Assembly (NCBI GenBank): GCA_024280755.1
Contig: JAJRPN010000009.1
Coordinates: 1 to 64,000, forward strand
DNA length: 64,000 nucleotides
Reading direction: 5' to 3'
Source of the DNA: Planctomycetota bacterium
GTDB taxonomy: Bacteria > Planctomycetota > Phycisphaerae > Phycisphaerales > UBA1924
The position numbers and the translations under genes were made by a program. Under the pieces are notes generated by a model. That model ran no database searches, was not told the DNA's origin, and saw only the letters and a program-made list of their open reading frames with translations. Below, piece by piece: positions 51,109 to 59,638 of this stretch (position 1 is its first letter; each line of letters starts with the position of its first letter).

Positions 51109-53295
51109 GTGGCAGAACAGCAGCAAAACACGATTATTTTTCCAGCATGGATGCTCAAGGTCGCCGAGTTGCGATCCCTGATTGTGCCCATTGGGTTTGT
51201 ACTGTTGATCTCGGTTTTGTTGGTGCCATTGCCACCGGCATTGCTCGATATCATGATCTCGCTCAATATCTCACTCGCGGTCATCGTCCTGCTGACCACG
51301 CTCTATATGAAACGGGCGCTCGAGTTTAGTGTGTTCCCGTCCTTACTCCTTGCTACCACACTGCTTCGGCTTGTGCTCAATATCGCCTCGACCCGATTGA
51401 TCCTCACCGCAGACGCTGCAAGCCCAGAAGAAGCAATGGGGGTGGCCGGCAAGGTCATCAGCGCGTTCGGCTCGTTTGTCGCGGGCGATTCGCTCTTTGT
51501 GGGTGTGATCATCTTCTCGATCCTGATGATCGTTCAGTTCATGGTCATCACCAAGGGTGCCGGTCGAATCGCAGAGGTCGCTGCTCGGTTCACACTCGAT
51601 GCCATGCCCGGTAAGCAGATGGCGATTGATGCCGAGCTTTCCAATGGGATGATCGAAGAATCCGAAGCCCGTCAACGCCGAGACGAAATCTCACGCGAGG
51701 CAGATTTTTTTGGTGCGATGGATGGTGCGTCCAAGTTTGTCAAAGGCGATGCCGTTGCTGGTCTGATCATCACCGTGATCAATATCGCTGGCGGCTTTGC
51801 CGTCGGTACCGTCGAACGCAACTGGCCAGCCGGGCAATCTGCTGAGGTCTTCACCCGCTTGACTATTGGTGATGGATTGACATCCCAGGTGCCCAGCTTC
51901 ATTATCTCGATGGCGGCCGCATTGATTGTGACGCGCTCAGGGGACAAGAACGAACTCGGGTTGGAACTCACCTCCCAACTCACCTCCCAGCCAGTTGGGA
52001 TGATGATCACCGCCGGGTTCCTCGCAGCGTTGTCATTTACACCATTGCCGACCGTGCCGTTGCTCATGACTGCGATAGCGATCGCAGGCATTGCCTACGC
52101 CATGATGCGATTGACCAAATCGCGTGCGTCGCAGGTGATGTCAGAAGAAATCGCCCAAGCAACAGCCACCCCGATGGAAGCGCCACCCGTCGAAGACCTG
52201 CTCAAGATCGATGTGCTTGAACTTGAAGTGGGCTATGGATTGGTCCCACTGATCGACACCACCCAAGGAGGCGATCTGCTCGATCGTATTAGCGCGGTTC
52301 GTCGTCAGCTTGCAGTCGAGCTCGGATTGGTCATGCCTCCGGTTCGGATCCGCGACAACATGCAGCTCTCGCCGGGGGAATACCGCGTGAAAATCCGAGG
52401 CAATACCGTCGCTTCAGGGTCTGTCGAAACAAGCAAACTCATGGCGATGGACTCTGGTTTGGTGACCGATGCGGTTGATGGCATTCCAACGAAGGAACCC
52501 GCGTTTGGTCTCGATGCACTCTGGATCGATCCACAGCTTCGCCCACGCGCCGAAATGCTCAACTACACCGTGGTCGATCCAACAAGTGTGCTGGCGACGC
52601 ATATCACCGAGATTGTCAAGACCTACGCCGACGAACTGCTCACCCGCGAAGAAGTGAACAACCTGCTCGAAGGACTCAAAGAGAAGGCAGGCAAACTTGT
52701 CGAAGAGACCGTCCCCGGGATCATCAAGACCGGCGAACTCCAGAAGGTGCTGCAATCGTTGCTCCGCGAGCGGGTCCCTATCCGTGATATGGAAACCATC
52801 CTCGAAACCCTTGCTGATTGGGGCACCAAGACCAAAGATTTAGATGTCCTCGTTGAGTATGTCCGCAACGGGCTCCGCCGAACGATTTGTTCGATGTACG
52901 CCTTGCAAGACGAGCAGGGCGATCTCTCGCTTTTGTGCGTGACCCTCGATCCCGGGCTCGAAGATCAGATCAACTCATACATCGAGCGAGGCGGGCAAGG
53001 GACAACTTTAAATATGCCCGCACGGATTGCGCGAGAGATCGCCACCAAGGTTGCGGAAGGTTTGGGCAGCGTTGGCGCTCGCGGCGGGTTGCCCGTTGTG
53101 ATCGCATCGCCTCAGGTTCGCAACGCGGTTTGGCAGATCGTCGAGCCTCATGTCCCTGTGGTTGCGGTACTTGGATACAACGAGGTGGTCGCCGGGATCA
53201 ATGTCGAATCGGTCGCGTTGATTGCTCCGATCGGGCAAGAAACAACCCCCGTCCAACCCCAAGGCGTCGGGGCATCGCCGCAGGTCGTTGCCTGA
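51109..53295 (+). CDS. flhA: Flagellar export gate protein FlhA
   Basis: 728 residues from GTG 51109 (AGGAG upstream). Eight transmembrane helices occupy the N-terminal half, with the FHIPEP-family block ALEFSVFPSLLLATTLLRLVLNIASTRLIL and KQMAIDAELSNGMIEESEARQRRDEISREADFFGAMDGASKFVKGDA. The cytoplasmic ring domain follows (ELEVGYGLVPLIDTTQGGDLLDRI, VIASPQVRNAVWQIVEPHVPVVAVLGYNEV). FlhA forms the nonameric export ring and docks chaperone-substrate complexes. It is followed by flhF. Confidence 0.97.
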   Translation: MAEQQQNTIIFPAWMLKVAELRSLIVPIGFVLLISVLLVPLPPALLDIMISLNISLAVIVLLTTLYMKRALEFSVFPSLLLATTLLRLVLNIASTRLILTADAASPEEAMGVAGKVISAFGSFVAGDSLFVGVIIFSILMIVQFMVITKGAGRIAEVAARFTLDAMPGKQMAIDAELSNGMIEESEARQRRDEISREADFFGAMDGASKFVKGDAVAGLIITVINIAGGFAVGTVERNWPAGQSAEVFTRLTIGDGLTSQVPSFIISMAAALIVTRSGDKNELGLELTSQLTSQPVGMMITAGFLAALSFTPLPTVPLLMTAIAIAGIAYAMMRLTKSRASQVMSEEIAQATATPMEAPPVEDLLKIDVLELEVGYGLVPLIDTTQGGDLLDRISAVRRQLAVELGLVMPPVRIRDNMQLSPGEYRVKIRGNTVASGSVETSKLMAMDSGLVTDAVDGIPTKEPAFGLDALWIDPQLRPRAEMLNYTVVDPTSVLATHITEIVKTYADELLTREEVNNLLEGLKEKAGKLVEETVPGIIKTGELQKVLQSLLRERVPIRDMETILETLADWGTKTKDLDVLVEYVRNGLRRTICSMYALQDEQGDLSLLCVTLDPGLEDQINSYIERGGQGTTLNMPARIAREIATKVAEGLGSVGARGGLPVVIASPQVRNAVWQIVEPHVPVVAVLGYNEVVAGINVESVALIAPIGQETTPVQPQGVGASPQVVA

Positions 53296-53442
53296 TTCTT
53301 AACATGATGCGGATCGGTGCCCGTTGCGGGTGGTGCGCGGGGCTTGGATCGTGTACAGTGGTCGTACGAAACACCCGCTTTGATGAGCGGATGACACCAC
53401 GCCTGCGCTGTGGGCGCTCGAAAACTTTGCCAGGACGGCCAA

Positions 53443-55032
53443 ATGAAGCTCAAAACCTACACTGCTGAAACAATGGCCCAAGCACTCGCCCATGTCCGCA
53501 AGGACTTGGGCAAAGATGCCATGATCTTGCATACCCGTAGCTTCCGCGTTGGATCATGGCTCGGGCTCGGCGGCAAGAACATGGTCGAGATCACCGCATC
53601 GTCGCCGACGGTTGCTTCTCACCAGAAAGTTCCGCGAGTCATGCCTCAGGTTGTTCGCCAGCAGGCACCTGCACAACTGCCAGTCCAGATGCCCGCTCAA
53701 ACCATCGAAACAAAGCCCATCGTGCGCGAACCCGAGATCGTGATTCAGCGTGGTCGAACCGTAACACGCCAACGATTAACCCATGCCATGCCTACCAATG
53801 TGCAGGTTGATTTGCCTCAAGATCCATCGGCTCAGATTAATGATGAGCGCGGACTTCATGGCCGCGATGCACTCTTTGCAGACGATGCACCTCAAGTTCC
53901 ATCTCCCAAGGCACCAAGATCTCCCAAATCAAACGATCCATCAACACCAAGGTTTGCAGATCAACCAGTGGTCTCGGCCATGATCCCACAGAGCAAACCC
54001 AAGCCCAGCCCAAAGATCAATGCTCCAAAGATCAAAGGGGCAGCATCGGCTGAGACTCAAACCAACGACGAGCTGAGAAACCAGATCGATTCACTCCAAA
54101 AAATGATGGGGCAGGTTCTCGAATCAACCCGCAAGACCGCGGTCGCAGTGGGGACGGGCAATGCAGATGCAGCACTGCCCAATGGCGAGATGCCCGCCCC
54201 CCTGTTTGCGCTCTATGCGAAGATGATCGACAACGATGTACCTGTGGACCTTGCAGATAATTTGGTCGGCTCGCTGCGAGATCGGCTCGATACAATCGAA
54301 CTCAAAGACCCATTGATCGTCCGCCAAGCACTATTACGAGCAATCGAGCAGACGATCCAGGTGCGTTCTGAGTCTTTATTGACGATTGACCACAACTCAT
54401 CCACAGGTCGTCCACGCGTGATCGCATTGGTTGGACCAACTGGGGTTGGAAAAACGACCACTGTCGCTAAACTCGCTGCTACCTACAAGTTACGCCACGG
54501 AAAAAATGTTGGGTTGATCACATCTGATACCTACCGGATTGCTGCGGTTGAGCAGCTACGAACCTATGCAGGGATTATTGGATTGCCGCTCAAGGTTGCC
54601 AATACTCCAGAAGAACTCGCCCAAGCGGTCGAGGAACTGAGCGACTGCGATATCGTGGTGATTGACACTGCCGGACGATCTCAGAATGATGCCCGCAGGC
54701 TCGAAGAGCTTGCCGAGTTTACCCAAGCAGCCAATCCAGACGAAACCCATCTTGTTTTATCCACAACAGTTGGGGATAATGTTTTGAGGAAGACTGCCCA
54801 AAGATTCAAGGCTTTAGGCCCTGACCGGTGTATCCTTACCAAGCTTGATGAAGCGGTGACCACCGGACCTATTGCGGGTCTCTCTGACCGGATCGGTTTG
54901 CCGTTGAGCTTTATTACCATCGGCCAGGAAGTGCCCGATGATTTAGAGCCCGCTCGCGCCGATCGTTTGGCGCGTTGCGTGCTCGACGGCCCGGAAGCCG
55001 TGGTTCGGAGATGGAGCGAGGATAACGGATGA
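53443..55032 (+). CDS. flhF: Flagellar placement GTPase FlhF
   Basis: 529 residues from ATG 53443 (AGGA upstream); the track start at 53410 adds 11 residues. The N-terminus is the FlhF start MKLKTYTAETMAQALAHVRKDLGKDAMILHTR. The middle is a long Pro/Gln/Lys-rich disordered linker (about 60-220). The SRP-type NG domain follows, with G1 GPTGVGKTTTVAKLAA, SDTYRIAAVEQLRTYA, DTAGRSQND and LTKLDEA. FlhF recruits flagellar assembly to the pole in polar flagellates. It is coupled to flhG by a 4-base overlap. Confidence 0.93.
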   Translation: MKLKTYTAETMAQALAHVRKDLGKDAMILHTRSFRVGSWLGLGGKNMVEITASSPTVASHQKVPRVMPQVVRQQAPAQLPVQMPAQTIETKPIVREPEIVIQRGRTVTRQRLTHAMPTNVQVDLPQDPSAQINDERGLHGRDALFADDAPQVPSPKAPRSPKSNDPSTPRFADQPVVSAMIPQSKPKPSPKINAPKIKGAASAETQTNDELRNQIDSLQKMMGQVLESTRKTAVAVGTGNADAALPNGEMPAPLFALYAKMIDNDVPVDLADNLVGSLRDRLDTIELKDPLIVRQALLRAIEQTIQVRSESLLTIDHNSSTGRPRVIALVGPTGVGKTTTVAKLAATYKLRHGKNVGLITSDTYRIAAVEQLRTYAGIIGLPLKVANTPEELAQAVEELSDCDIVVIDTAGRSQNDARRLEELAEFTQAANPDETHLVLSTTVGDNVLRKTAQRFKALGPDRCILTKLDEAVTTGPIAGLSDRIGLPLSFITIGQEVPDDLEPARADRLARCVLDGPEAVVRRWSEDNG

Positions 55033-56030
55033 GCCAAGCAGTTTCGGCACACAACTCCAACCCGCATGAAGGTCCTGGGGGACAAAATCAAATGGGGCAA
55101 GCCAACGGTGACGACCAGGCATCTCGATTGCGCGAACTGGTCAGCTCATTAGGGCAGCCCAGCGTTGATGAGTTTGCGCAAGATACAAGCAAGCTTTCGC
55201 CTCCGGTTCGTCGTATCCCCATAGTTGCCATTGCATCTGGCAAAGGCGGCGTCGGCAAAACAAACACCTCGGTCAATCTCTCGATCGCACTCGCCAAACA
55301 CAACCGCCGAGCTATGTTGCTCGATGCCGATATCGGTTTGGCCAATGCTGATGTGCTTTGTGGTTTGATGCCCAAGGCAAGGCTCGAATCCGCAGTTGGC
55401 GACGCTGCTACTTTTTCACTCGAAGATCTTGCGATTGATGCTCCTGGCGGGTTTCGCCTGATCCCGGGTTCAGTCGGTATTGGTCGCGTCGGCGAACTCG
55501 ACGACGCAGAGCGCGGCGTGTTGCTCAATCGGCTCAACGATCTTCAAGCGCACAACGATGTCATCATGATCGACACCAGCGCAGGGCTCGGCCCTTCGGT
55601 GACCGCGTTTATTGATGCAGCGGACGCGTGCCTGATGGTTGTGACTCCCGAGCCAACCAGTATCGCTGATGCCTACGCCCTGATCAAGGTACTTGTTGCC
55701 CAAAGCGCCGAGCGACCCGGACACAAGCTTCCGACCTTGGCGTTGATTGTGAATCAGGCGGTCAATGAAAAGGAAGCCCAAGCGGTTCACACCCGGATCT
55801 CGGGGGTCTGCGATCGATTCCTCGGCTATCAGCTTCCGATGATCGGGTACATCCGCCGTGATAAGAAAGTGATAAAAGCGATCAAGGCGAGAACACCCTA
55901 TATGATCGACGCGCCCAAGTGCAACGCATCGCGTGATATGGGCGAACTGGCGGCATCGCTCATCGATTGGCTGGGAATCGAAGGGCGTGCGAGTGCTGCC
56001 CCCCGCCGACGATTCTTCGGGCGGGGTTAA
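55029..56030 (+). CDS. flhG: MinD-like flagellar number regulator FlhG (FleN)
   Basis: 333 residues. An N-terminal Gly/Gln-rich stretch includes the FlhF-activating-type segment DDQASRLRELVSSL (~35-48). The ParA/MinD ATPase follows: Walker A variant ASGKGGVGKTNTSVNLSI, DADIGLANADVL, IMIDTSAGLGPSV, TPEPTSIADAYALIK. FlhG limits flagellar number and, with FlhF, sets position; some homologues also curb the sigma-54 regulator. The presence of the flhF-flhG pair suggests polar placement. A terminator follows 31 bases after the stop. Confidence 0.92.
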   Translation: MSQAVSAHNSNPHEGPGGQNQMGQANGDDQASRLRELVSSLGQPSVDEFAQDTSKLSPPVRRIPIVAIASGKGGVGKTNTSVNLSIALAKHNRRAMLLDADIGLANADVLCGLMPKARLESAVGDAATFSLEDLAIDAPGGFRLIPGSVGIGRVGELDDAERGVLLNRLNDLQAHNDVIMIDTSAGLGPSVTAFIDAADACLMVVTPEPTSIADAYALIKVLVAQSAERPGHKLPTLALIVNQAVNEKEAQAVHTRISGVCDRFLGYQLPMIGYIRRDKKVIKAIKARTPYMIDAPKCNASRDMGELAASLIDWLGIEGRASAAPRRRFFGRG

Positions 56031-56060
56031 ACCATTGGAAAATCAGTAGATAGCGAGAAG

Positions 56061-56084
56061 ATCCGCAGTTGCGGATTGCTTTTT
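56061..56084 (+). terminator. Rho-independent terminator after flhG
   Basis: ATCCGC-AGTT-GCGGAT followed by TGCTTTTT. A 6-bp perfect stem with a T run, 31 bases after flhG. It probably ends the long flagellar transcript. Confidence 0.7.
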
Positions 56085-56097
56085 CGTGTGGATTCTT

Positions 56098-56113
56098 TGG
56101 CGCGTGCTTTGCG
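56098..56113 (+). promoter_or_regulatory. Sigma-54 promoter before the small membrane-protein gene
   Basis: TGGCGCGTGCTTTGCG matches TGGCACG-N4-TTGCA with correct GG/GC spacing, differing only in positions 5 and 16. It lies 14 bases after the flhG terminator and 85 bases before the ATG at 56198. Confidence 0.7.
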
Positions 56114-56197
56114 TGAAAGATCGTCAACGGGCATGATGCGCACGAAATGCGCATTGGGGCTTGTGTATGCTGATGATTCCGCCGATGGAGAGCGTGT

Positions 56198-56569
56198 ATG
56201 AGTGATTATTCTGATATTGAAATTGTGGAAGATAGCACAGCACTCGATTCGAGTGAATACCTCGCGGATATCCCGACAAAGCTGACCTCTGGTGTGCTTG
56301 GATTGATGGGATTCATGACGGCATGTCTCGTTGGACTCTTGGCGGGCAACCCGGGGATCATCATCCTCGGGCGGGCATTGATCGCGATGGTGTGCTGCGC
56401 GTTTGTCGGCAAGATCCTCGGAGCGGTCGGCGAGGTGTGTGTTCGTGAGTTTGTCAATCGGTACAAGTATGATCGCCCAGAGCCGACCATACCTCAGCAG
56501 CTTGCCGATCTGGATATGGAAAAACAGGCGCATGAGTCGATGGTCAAGAACATGAAAAAAGCTGCATAA
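56198..56569 (+). CDS. Membrane protein of unknown function with sigma-54 promoter, flagellar context
   Basis: 123 residues. An acidic N-terminus (EIVEDSTALDSSEYL) leads to two closely spaced transmembrane helices (TSGVLGLMGFMTACLVGLLAG and GIIILGRALIAMVCCAFVGKIL). A cytoplasmic charged helix near the C-terminus (QQLADLDMEKQAHESMVKNMKKAA) ends it. I do not recognise the family. The gene lies between flhG and fliA and has a good sigma-54 promoter and its own ribosome binding site, so it is probably a member of the flagellar regulon. Possible roles are a polar anchor, a motor accessory or a regulator; none can be shown here. Confidence 0.6.
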   Translation: MSDYSDIEIVEDSTALDSSEYLADIPTKLTSGVLGLMGFMTACLVGLLAGNPGIIILGRALIAMVCCAFVGKILGAVGEVCVREFVNRYKYDRPEPTIPQQLADLDMEKQAHESMVKNMKKAA

Positions 56570-56623
56570 AAAGTACATGTTTGCTACCACATCGGGCATG
56601 TTGATTTGATATACTCATGTCAG

Positions 56624-56644
56624 CCCGAGCAAGGATCGCTCGGG
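56624..56644 (+). repeat. Inverted repeat in the leader region of fliA
   Basis: CCCGAGC-AAGGATC-GCTCGGG, a 7-bp perfect stem, 131 bases before the fliA ATG at 56775. It has no T run, so it is more likely a leader structure or operator than a terminator. Confidence 0.4.
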
Positions 56645-56774
56645 GGGACAATTCACGCTTTTCGAGTTACGGGTTTGAGCACTATCGGACGGGTCAGAAA
56701 TGATCTTTGATGACGGTGAAAACCAAGTTCGATTCACGAAAAGCAACCTGTGTCAAGGGTCAAGGAGCCGACCA

Positions 56775-57629
56775 ATGACTGCGATGAGATCAAAATTTTC
56801 TTCACGCAACTCCGCACAGCATGCTGTGTCGAGCGGCCTACCTACACGCTTTGACGAAATGGAAATGCGTGATGTCTGGGTGTTGTATCAGTCGGGTTCG
56901 ACCGACGAGCTACGCAACTTCTTGATGGAGAAGTTTCTCCACCTTGTGCGATACAACGCCGAGCGGATTTATCAACGATTGCCCGATGAGGTCGACCTTG
57001 AGGACTTGATGTCCGCGGGGCTCTTTGGGTTGATGGATGCCATCGATGCCTACGACCTTGAGCGAGGCGTGAAGTTCGAGACTTACTGCGCCCCGCGTAT
57101 TCGTGGCGCGATTCTTGACGAGTTGCGTTCGATGGACTGGGTGCCCCGTTTGGTGCGTCACCGGACATCGAAGGTCGAAGCTGCCAAGCAGCAGATCCAG
57201 ATGGAACTCGGGCGCAAGGCGACTGATGTCGAAATCTCCGGGCGACTCGAAATCGACGACAACGAGTATATCAAATACAAGCGAGATTCGAGTGCTGTCT
57301 CGGTGACGAGCATCACCCGCAAGTGCTATCAGTCTGAAGGTTCGCGTGAACTCCGCGAAATCGATGTCATCAAGGACGAGCACCAGACCAGTCCGGTCAA
57401 GCTCATCCAAAGGCGTGATCTCAAAGATCTGATGACCAAAGGCTTGACCAGAGCAGAACGATTGATCGTGGTGCTGTATTACTACGAAGGCATGACGATG
57501 AAGGAGATCGGCACGACGCTCGATCTCTCCGAATCGCGTGTTTCACAGATGCACTCGTCGATCTTGGCAAGACTCAAAGCCCAGATGCAGCATCGCATGC
57601 GTGAGCTTGAGCCGATGAAAGCGAACTGA
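56775..57629 (+). CDS. fliA: Flagellar sigma factor FliA (sigma-28)
   Basis: 284 residues from ATG 56775, which has AAGGAG eight bases upstream; the track start 56700 lacks one. Region 2 includes RIYQRLPDEVDLEDLMSAGLFGLMDAIDAYD and FETYCAPRIRGAILDELRSMDWVPRLVR, characteristic of FliA/SigD/WhiG. Region 3 has GRKATDVEISGRL. Region 4 has RLIVVLYYYEGMTMKEIGTTLDLSESRVSQMHS. It directs transcription of late flagellar and motility genes. No anti-sigma factor FlgM was recognised. A strong terminator follows. Confidence 0.95.
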   Translation: MTAMRSKFSSRNSAQHAVSSGLPTRFDEMEMRDVWVLYQSGSTDELRNFLMEKFLHLVRYNAERIYQRLPDEVDLEDLMSAGLFGLMDAIDAYDLERGVKFETYCAPRIRGAILDELRSMDWVPRLVRHRTSKVEAAKQQIQMELGRKATDVEISGRLEIDDNEYIKYKRDSSAVSVTSITRKCYQSEGSRELREIDVIKDEHQTSPVKLIQRRDLKDLMTKGLTRAERLIVVLYYYEGMTMKEIGTTLDLSESRVSQMHSSILARLKAQMQHRMRELEPMKAN

Positions 57630-57655
57630 GTCTGGTTCAACGAGGATTATTTTCG

Positions 57656-57684
57656 AACCGATCATCTGTGTGATCGGTTTTTTT
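57656..57684 (+). terminator. Rho-independent terminator after fliA
   Basis: AACCGATCA-TCTGTG-TGATCGGTT followed by TTTTT: 9-bp perfect stem. It marks the right end of the flagellar cluster. Confidence 0.88.
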
Positions 57685-57721
57685 ATGTTTACTTTTTGAA
57701 GACCGAGGCCTTCACTTGTCC

Positions 57722-58198
57722 ATGAGTATCGATGCATACATCGCGATGGGGAGTAACTTGGGCAATCGCCACGCAAATATTCAGGGCGGGCTTGATGCGA
57801 TCTCGCTGTTGGCGTCGACGAAGATTGTGCGGTGCTCAACGATCATCGAGACCGATCCGATCGGGCCTGGCAAGCAAGAGTGTTATTTAAATGGTGTGGT
57901 GCATATCGAGACTGATTTTGAGCCTCGGGTGTTGCTCGATGCGCTGCTCCAAATCGAAGCGGGGTTCGGGCGAGAGAGAGCCAAGGAAGTTCGATGGGGT
58001 TCACGGACCCTCGATCTCGATGTGTTGGTCTATGGTGATTTGGTGATCGATGAACCGGGTTTAGAGATCCCCCATCCGCGTTTGCACACACGCTCATTCG
58101 TGCTGGTGCCATTGGCCGAGATTGCTCCGGATCTCATGCTCCCCGGGTATAAAAAAACACCCCAAGCGTTGCTTGAGGCGTTTGAATCACTGGATTGA
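57722..58198 (+). CDS. folK: 2-amino-4-hydroxy-6-hydroxymethyldihydropteridine diphosphokinase
   Basis: 158 residues, the normal HPPK length; TTG 57716 is a possible alternative start. Signatures are YIAMGSNLGNRHANI, the substrate region ETDPIGPGKQECYLNGVV, and LLQIEAGFGRERAKEVRWGSRTLDLDVLVYGD, with PHPRLHTRSFVLVPLAEIAP at the end. It transfers pyrophosphate from ATP to the pterin in folate synthesis. It is a single gene after the flagellar terminator and is convergent with the recombinase gene. The terminator of that gene overlaps its 3' coding end. Confidence 0.94.
   Translation: MSIDAYIAMGSNLGNRHANIQGGLDAISLLASTKIVRCSTIIETDPIGPGKQECYLNGVVHIETDFEPRVLLDALLQIEAGFGRERAKEVRWGSRTLDLDVLVYGDLVIDEPGLEIPHPRLHTRSFVLVPLAEIAPDLMLPGYKKTPQALLEAFESLD
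58151..58178 (-). terminator. Rho-independent terminator of the recombinase gene, inside folK
   Basis: Minus-strand CCTCAAGC-AAC-GCTTGGGG followed by TG and seven T. The stem is 8 bp with one wobble. It lies 27 bases beyond the recombinase stop, within the last codons of convergent folK. Confidence 0.7.
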
Positions 58199-58204
58199 TT
58201 TGCC

Positions 58205-59230
58205 TTAGCCGGCTTCTGCTCGTGGGTGAGCATCTTTGTAGGCATCTTCGACGCGTGCTGTCGAGAGGTGGGTATAGATCTGGGTGGTCGAGAGCGATTG
58301 GTGCCCGAGGAGTTCTTGGACAGATCGTAGGTCGGCACCATTGTCAAGCAGGTGTGTCGCAAACGAGTGACGCAGGGTATGTGGTGAGATGGTTGGATCG
58401 AGTCCAACGGTGCGGAGATATTTGTCGAGCTTTCGGCGGACCGAACGCGAGGAGAGTCGGCTGCCATGCTTGTTGAGGAACAACGACAATGACTCTTCGC
58501 CAGCGTCGCGGGCTGCCCAGATCGGTGCGAACTTCGCATCGTTGTTCATCAGTTCGATGTATCGGCGGATAGCACCGAGAGCATGCGAACCCAAAGGCAC
58601 GATGCGTTCTTTGCGTCCTTTGCCTCGGACATGCATCGCTTCATTCTCGAAATCAAGATCGTCGTGGTTGAGCCCGACAAGTTCGGAGACACGGATGCCG
58701 GTGGAGTAGAGTGTTTCGAGCATCGCACGATCGCGCCGGCCAAGCACATCGTTCTCGTTTGGTGCTGCTAGGAGACGCTCGATTTGTTCGATGGTGATGG
58801 CCTTTGGCAATCGCTTCGACTGGCGAGGCGTGCGGATGAGTGTCATCGGGTTATTGGTCGTAAAGCCCAGGCGATTGCCCCATTTGTAGAACGAGCGGAG
58901 GGTTGCGATTTTGCGTGCGAGGGTGGCGGGGGAGTAGCTTTGCTCGCCGAGGAATCCGAGGAATCCACGGATGAGATCAGCGTCTGCTTCGCAGATCATG
59001 GTAGTGATGGTCGGGCGATCGATCTTGCCCACAACATCATTGCCCGTCGCAGTGCGTGATTTGAAGGCGAGTTCTTCAGCTGCCTGATCAAGGGTGATGC
59101 CGGTATCTTCGCAAAGATATTCGATGAACTGACGCAAATCTGCACCATAGCACCGAGCGGTGTATGGCGAAAAATGTCGTTCATCGGTGAGATAGGATGC
59201 AAAGCTTTGGGTGATGGGAATGGTGGTCAT
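58205..59230 (-). CDS. Tyrosine recombinase, XerC/XerD type
   Basis: 341 residues from ATG 59230 (GGAG upstream). The N-terminal SAM-like domain reads FASYLTDERHFSPYTARCYGADLRQFIEYL. The catalytic domain shows Arg in YSTGIRVSELVGL, the HxxR box in SPHTLRHSFATHLLDNG, His in LGHQSLSTTQIYTH, and the nucleophile Tyr in the same strand. The length, a little over 300, and overall pattern fit the Xer proteins that resolve chromosome dimers at dif. Which of XerC or XerD it is cannot be told. It does not adjoin any phage or integron genes, so an integrase role is less likely. Confidence 0.9.
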   Translation of the reverse strand: MTTIPITQSFASYLTDERHFSPYTARCYGADLRQFIEYLCEDTGITLDQAAEELAFKSRTATGNDVVGKIDRPTITTMICEADADLIRGFLGFLGEQSYSPATLARKIATLRSFYKWGNRLGFTTNNPMTLIRTPRQSKRLPKAITIEQIERLLAAPNENDVLGRRDRAMLETLYSTGIRVSELVGLNHDDLDFENEAMHVRGKGRKERIVPLGSHALGAIRRYIELMNNDAKFAPIWAARDAGEESLSLFLNKHGSRLSSRSVRRKLDKYLRTVGLDPTISPHTLRHSFATHLLDNGADLRSVQELLGHQSLSTTQIYTHLSTARVEDAYKDAHPRAEAG

Positions 59231-59300
59231 GGGCGGACTCCGAGAGATCCAAACAGGATCGGTGGGTGGCAATGGGATCGGTACAGTGATTTCTTTTGTG

Positions 59301-59600
59301 CTATCGGTCGTTCGATGGACCGGCTGAAGGTGTATCTACCTGATGATGGATAACTATTTCTGATGCGATGAGTTCTGCATCTGCCCAGGTCAGCTCGATG
59401 TTCGGATCGTCGGCGATTTCTGCCAATCGTTCGAGGAGATCGCCGGTTTGTTGGGGTGCGCAGGCAAACCGCCAGAAGTGGGGTGGCCTTTGTAGGGTGA
59501 CACAAACCATATCGCCAGCACTGTTATCTGGACCTGGACGATCAGCCTCAGCTTTTTTGCTGGTCGAGTAGTTTGGATGTTTTCTGTGTTGGTCGGTCAC
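59301..59600 (-). CDS. Small hypothetical protein
   Basis: 99 residues. Soluble, with a Lys/Ser/Asp-rich N-terminus and an ordered part MVCVTLQRPPHFWRFACAP, then LLERLAEIADDPNIELTWADAELIASEIV. No motif was recognised. It lies 70 bases upstream of the recombinase gene in the same direction and could share its transcript. I think it is real because the codon pattern resembles its neighbours and there is no competing ORF, but this is a judgement. Confidence 0.5.
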   Translation of the reverse strand: MTDQHRKHPNYSTSKKAEADRPGPDNSAGDMVCVTLQRPPHFWRFACAPQQTGDLLERLAEIADDPNIELTWADAELIASEIVIHHQVDTPSAGPSNDR

Positions 59601-59638
59601 TGATGCACTCCGTTAGAGACGGGGCATCAGCTGCCCAG

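Noticed and set aside
52887-53468. Plus-strand ORF of 193 residues
   Set aside because: Out-of-frame with flhA; Arg-rich shadow typical of the third-frame reading.
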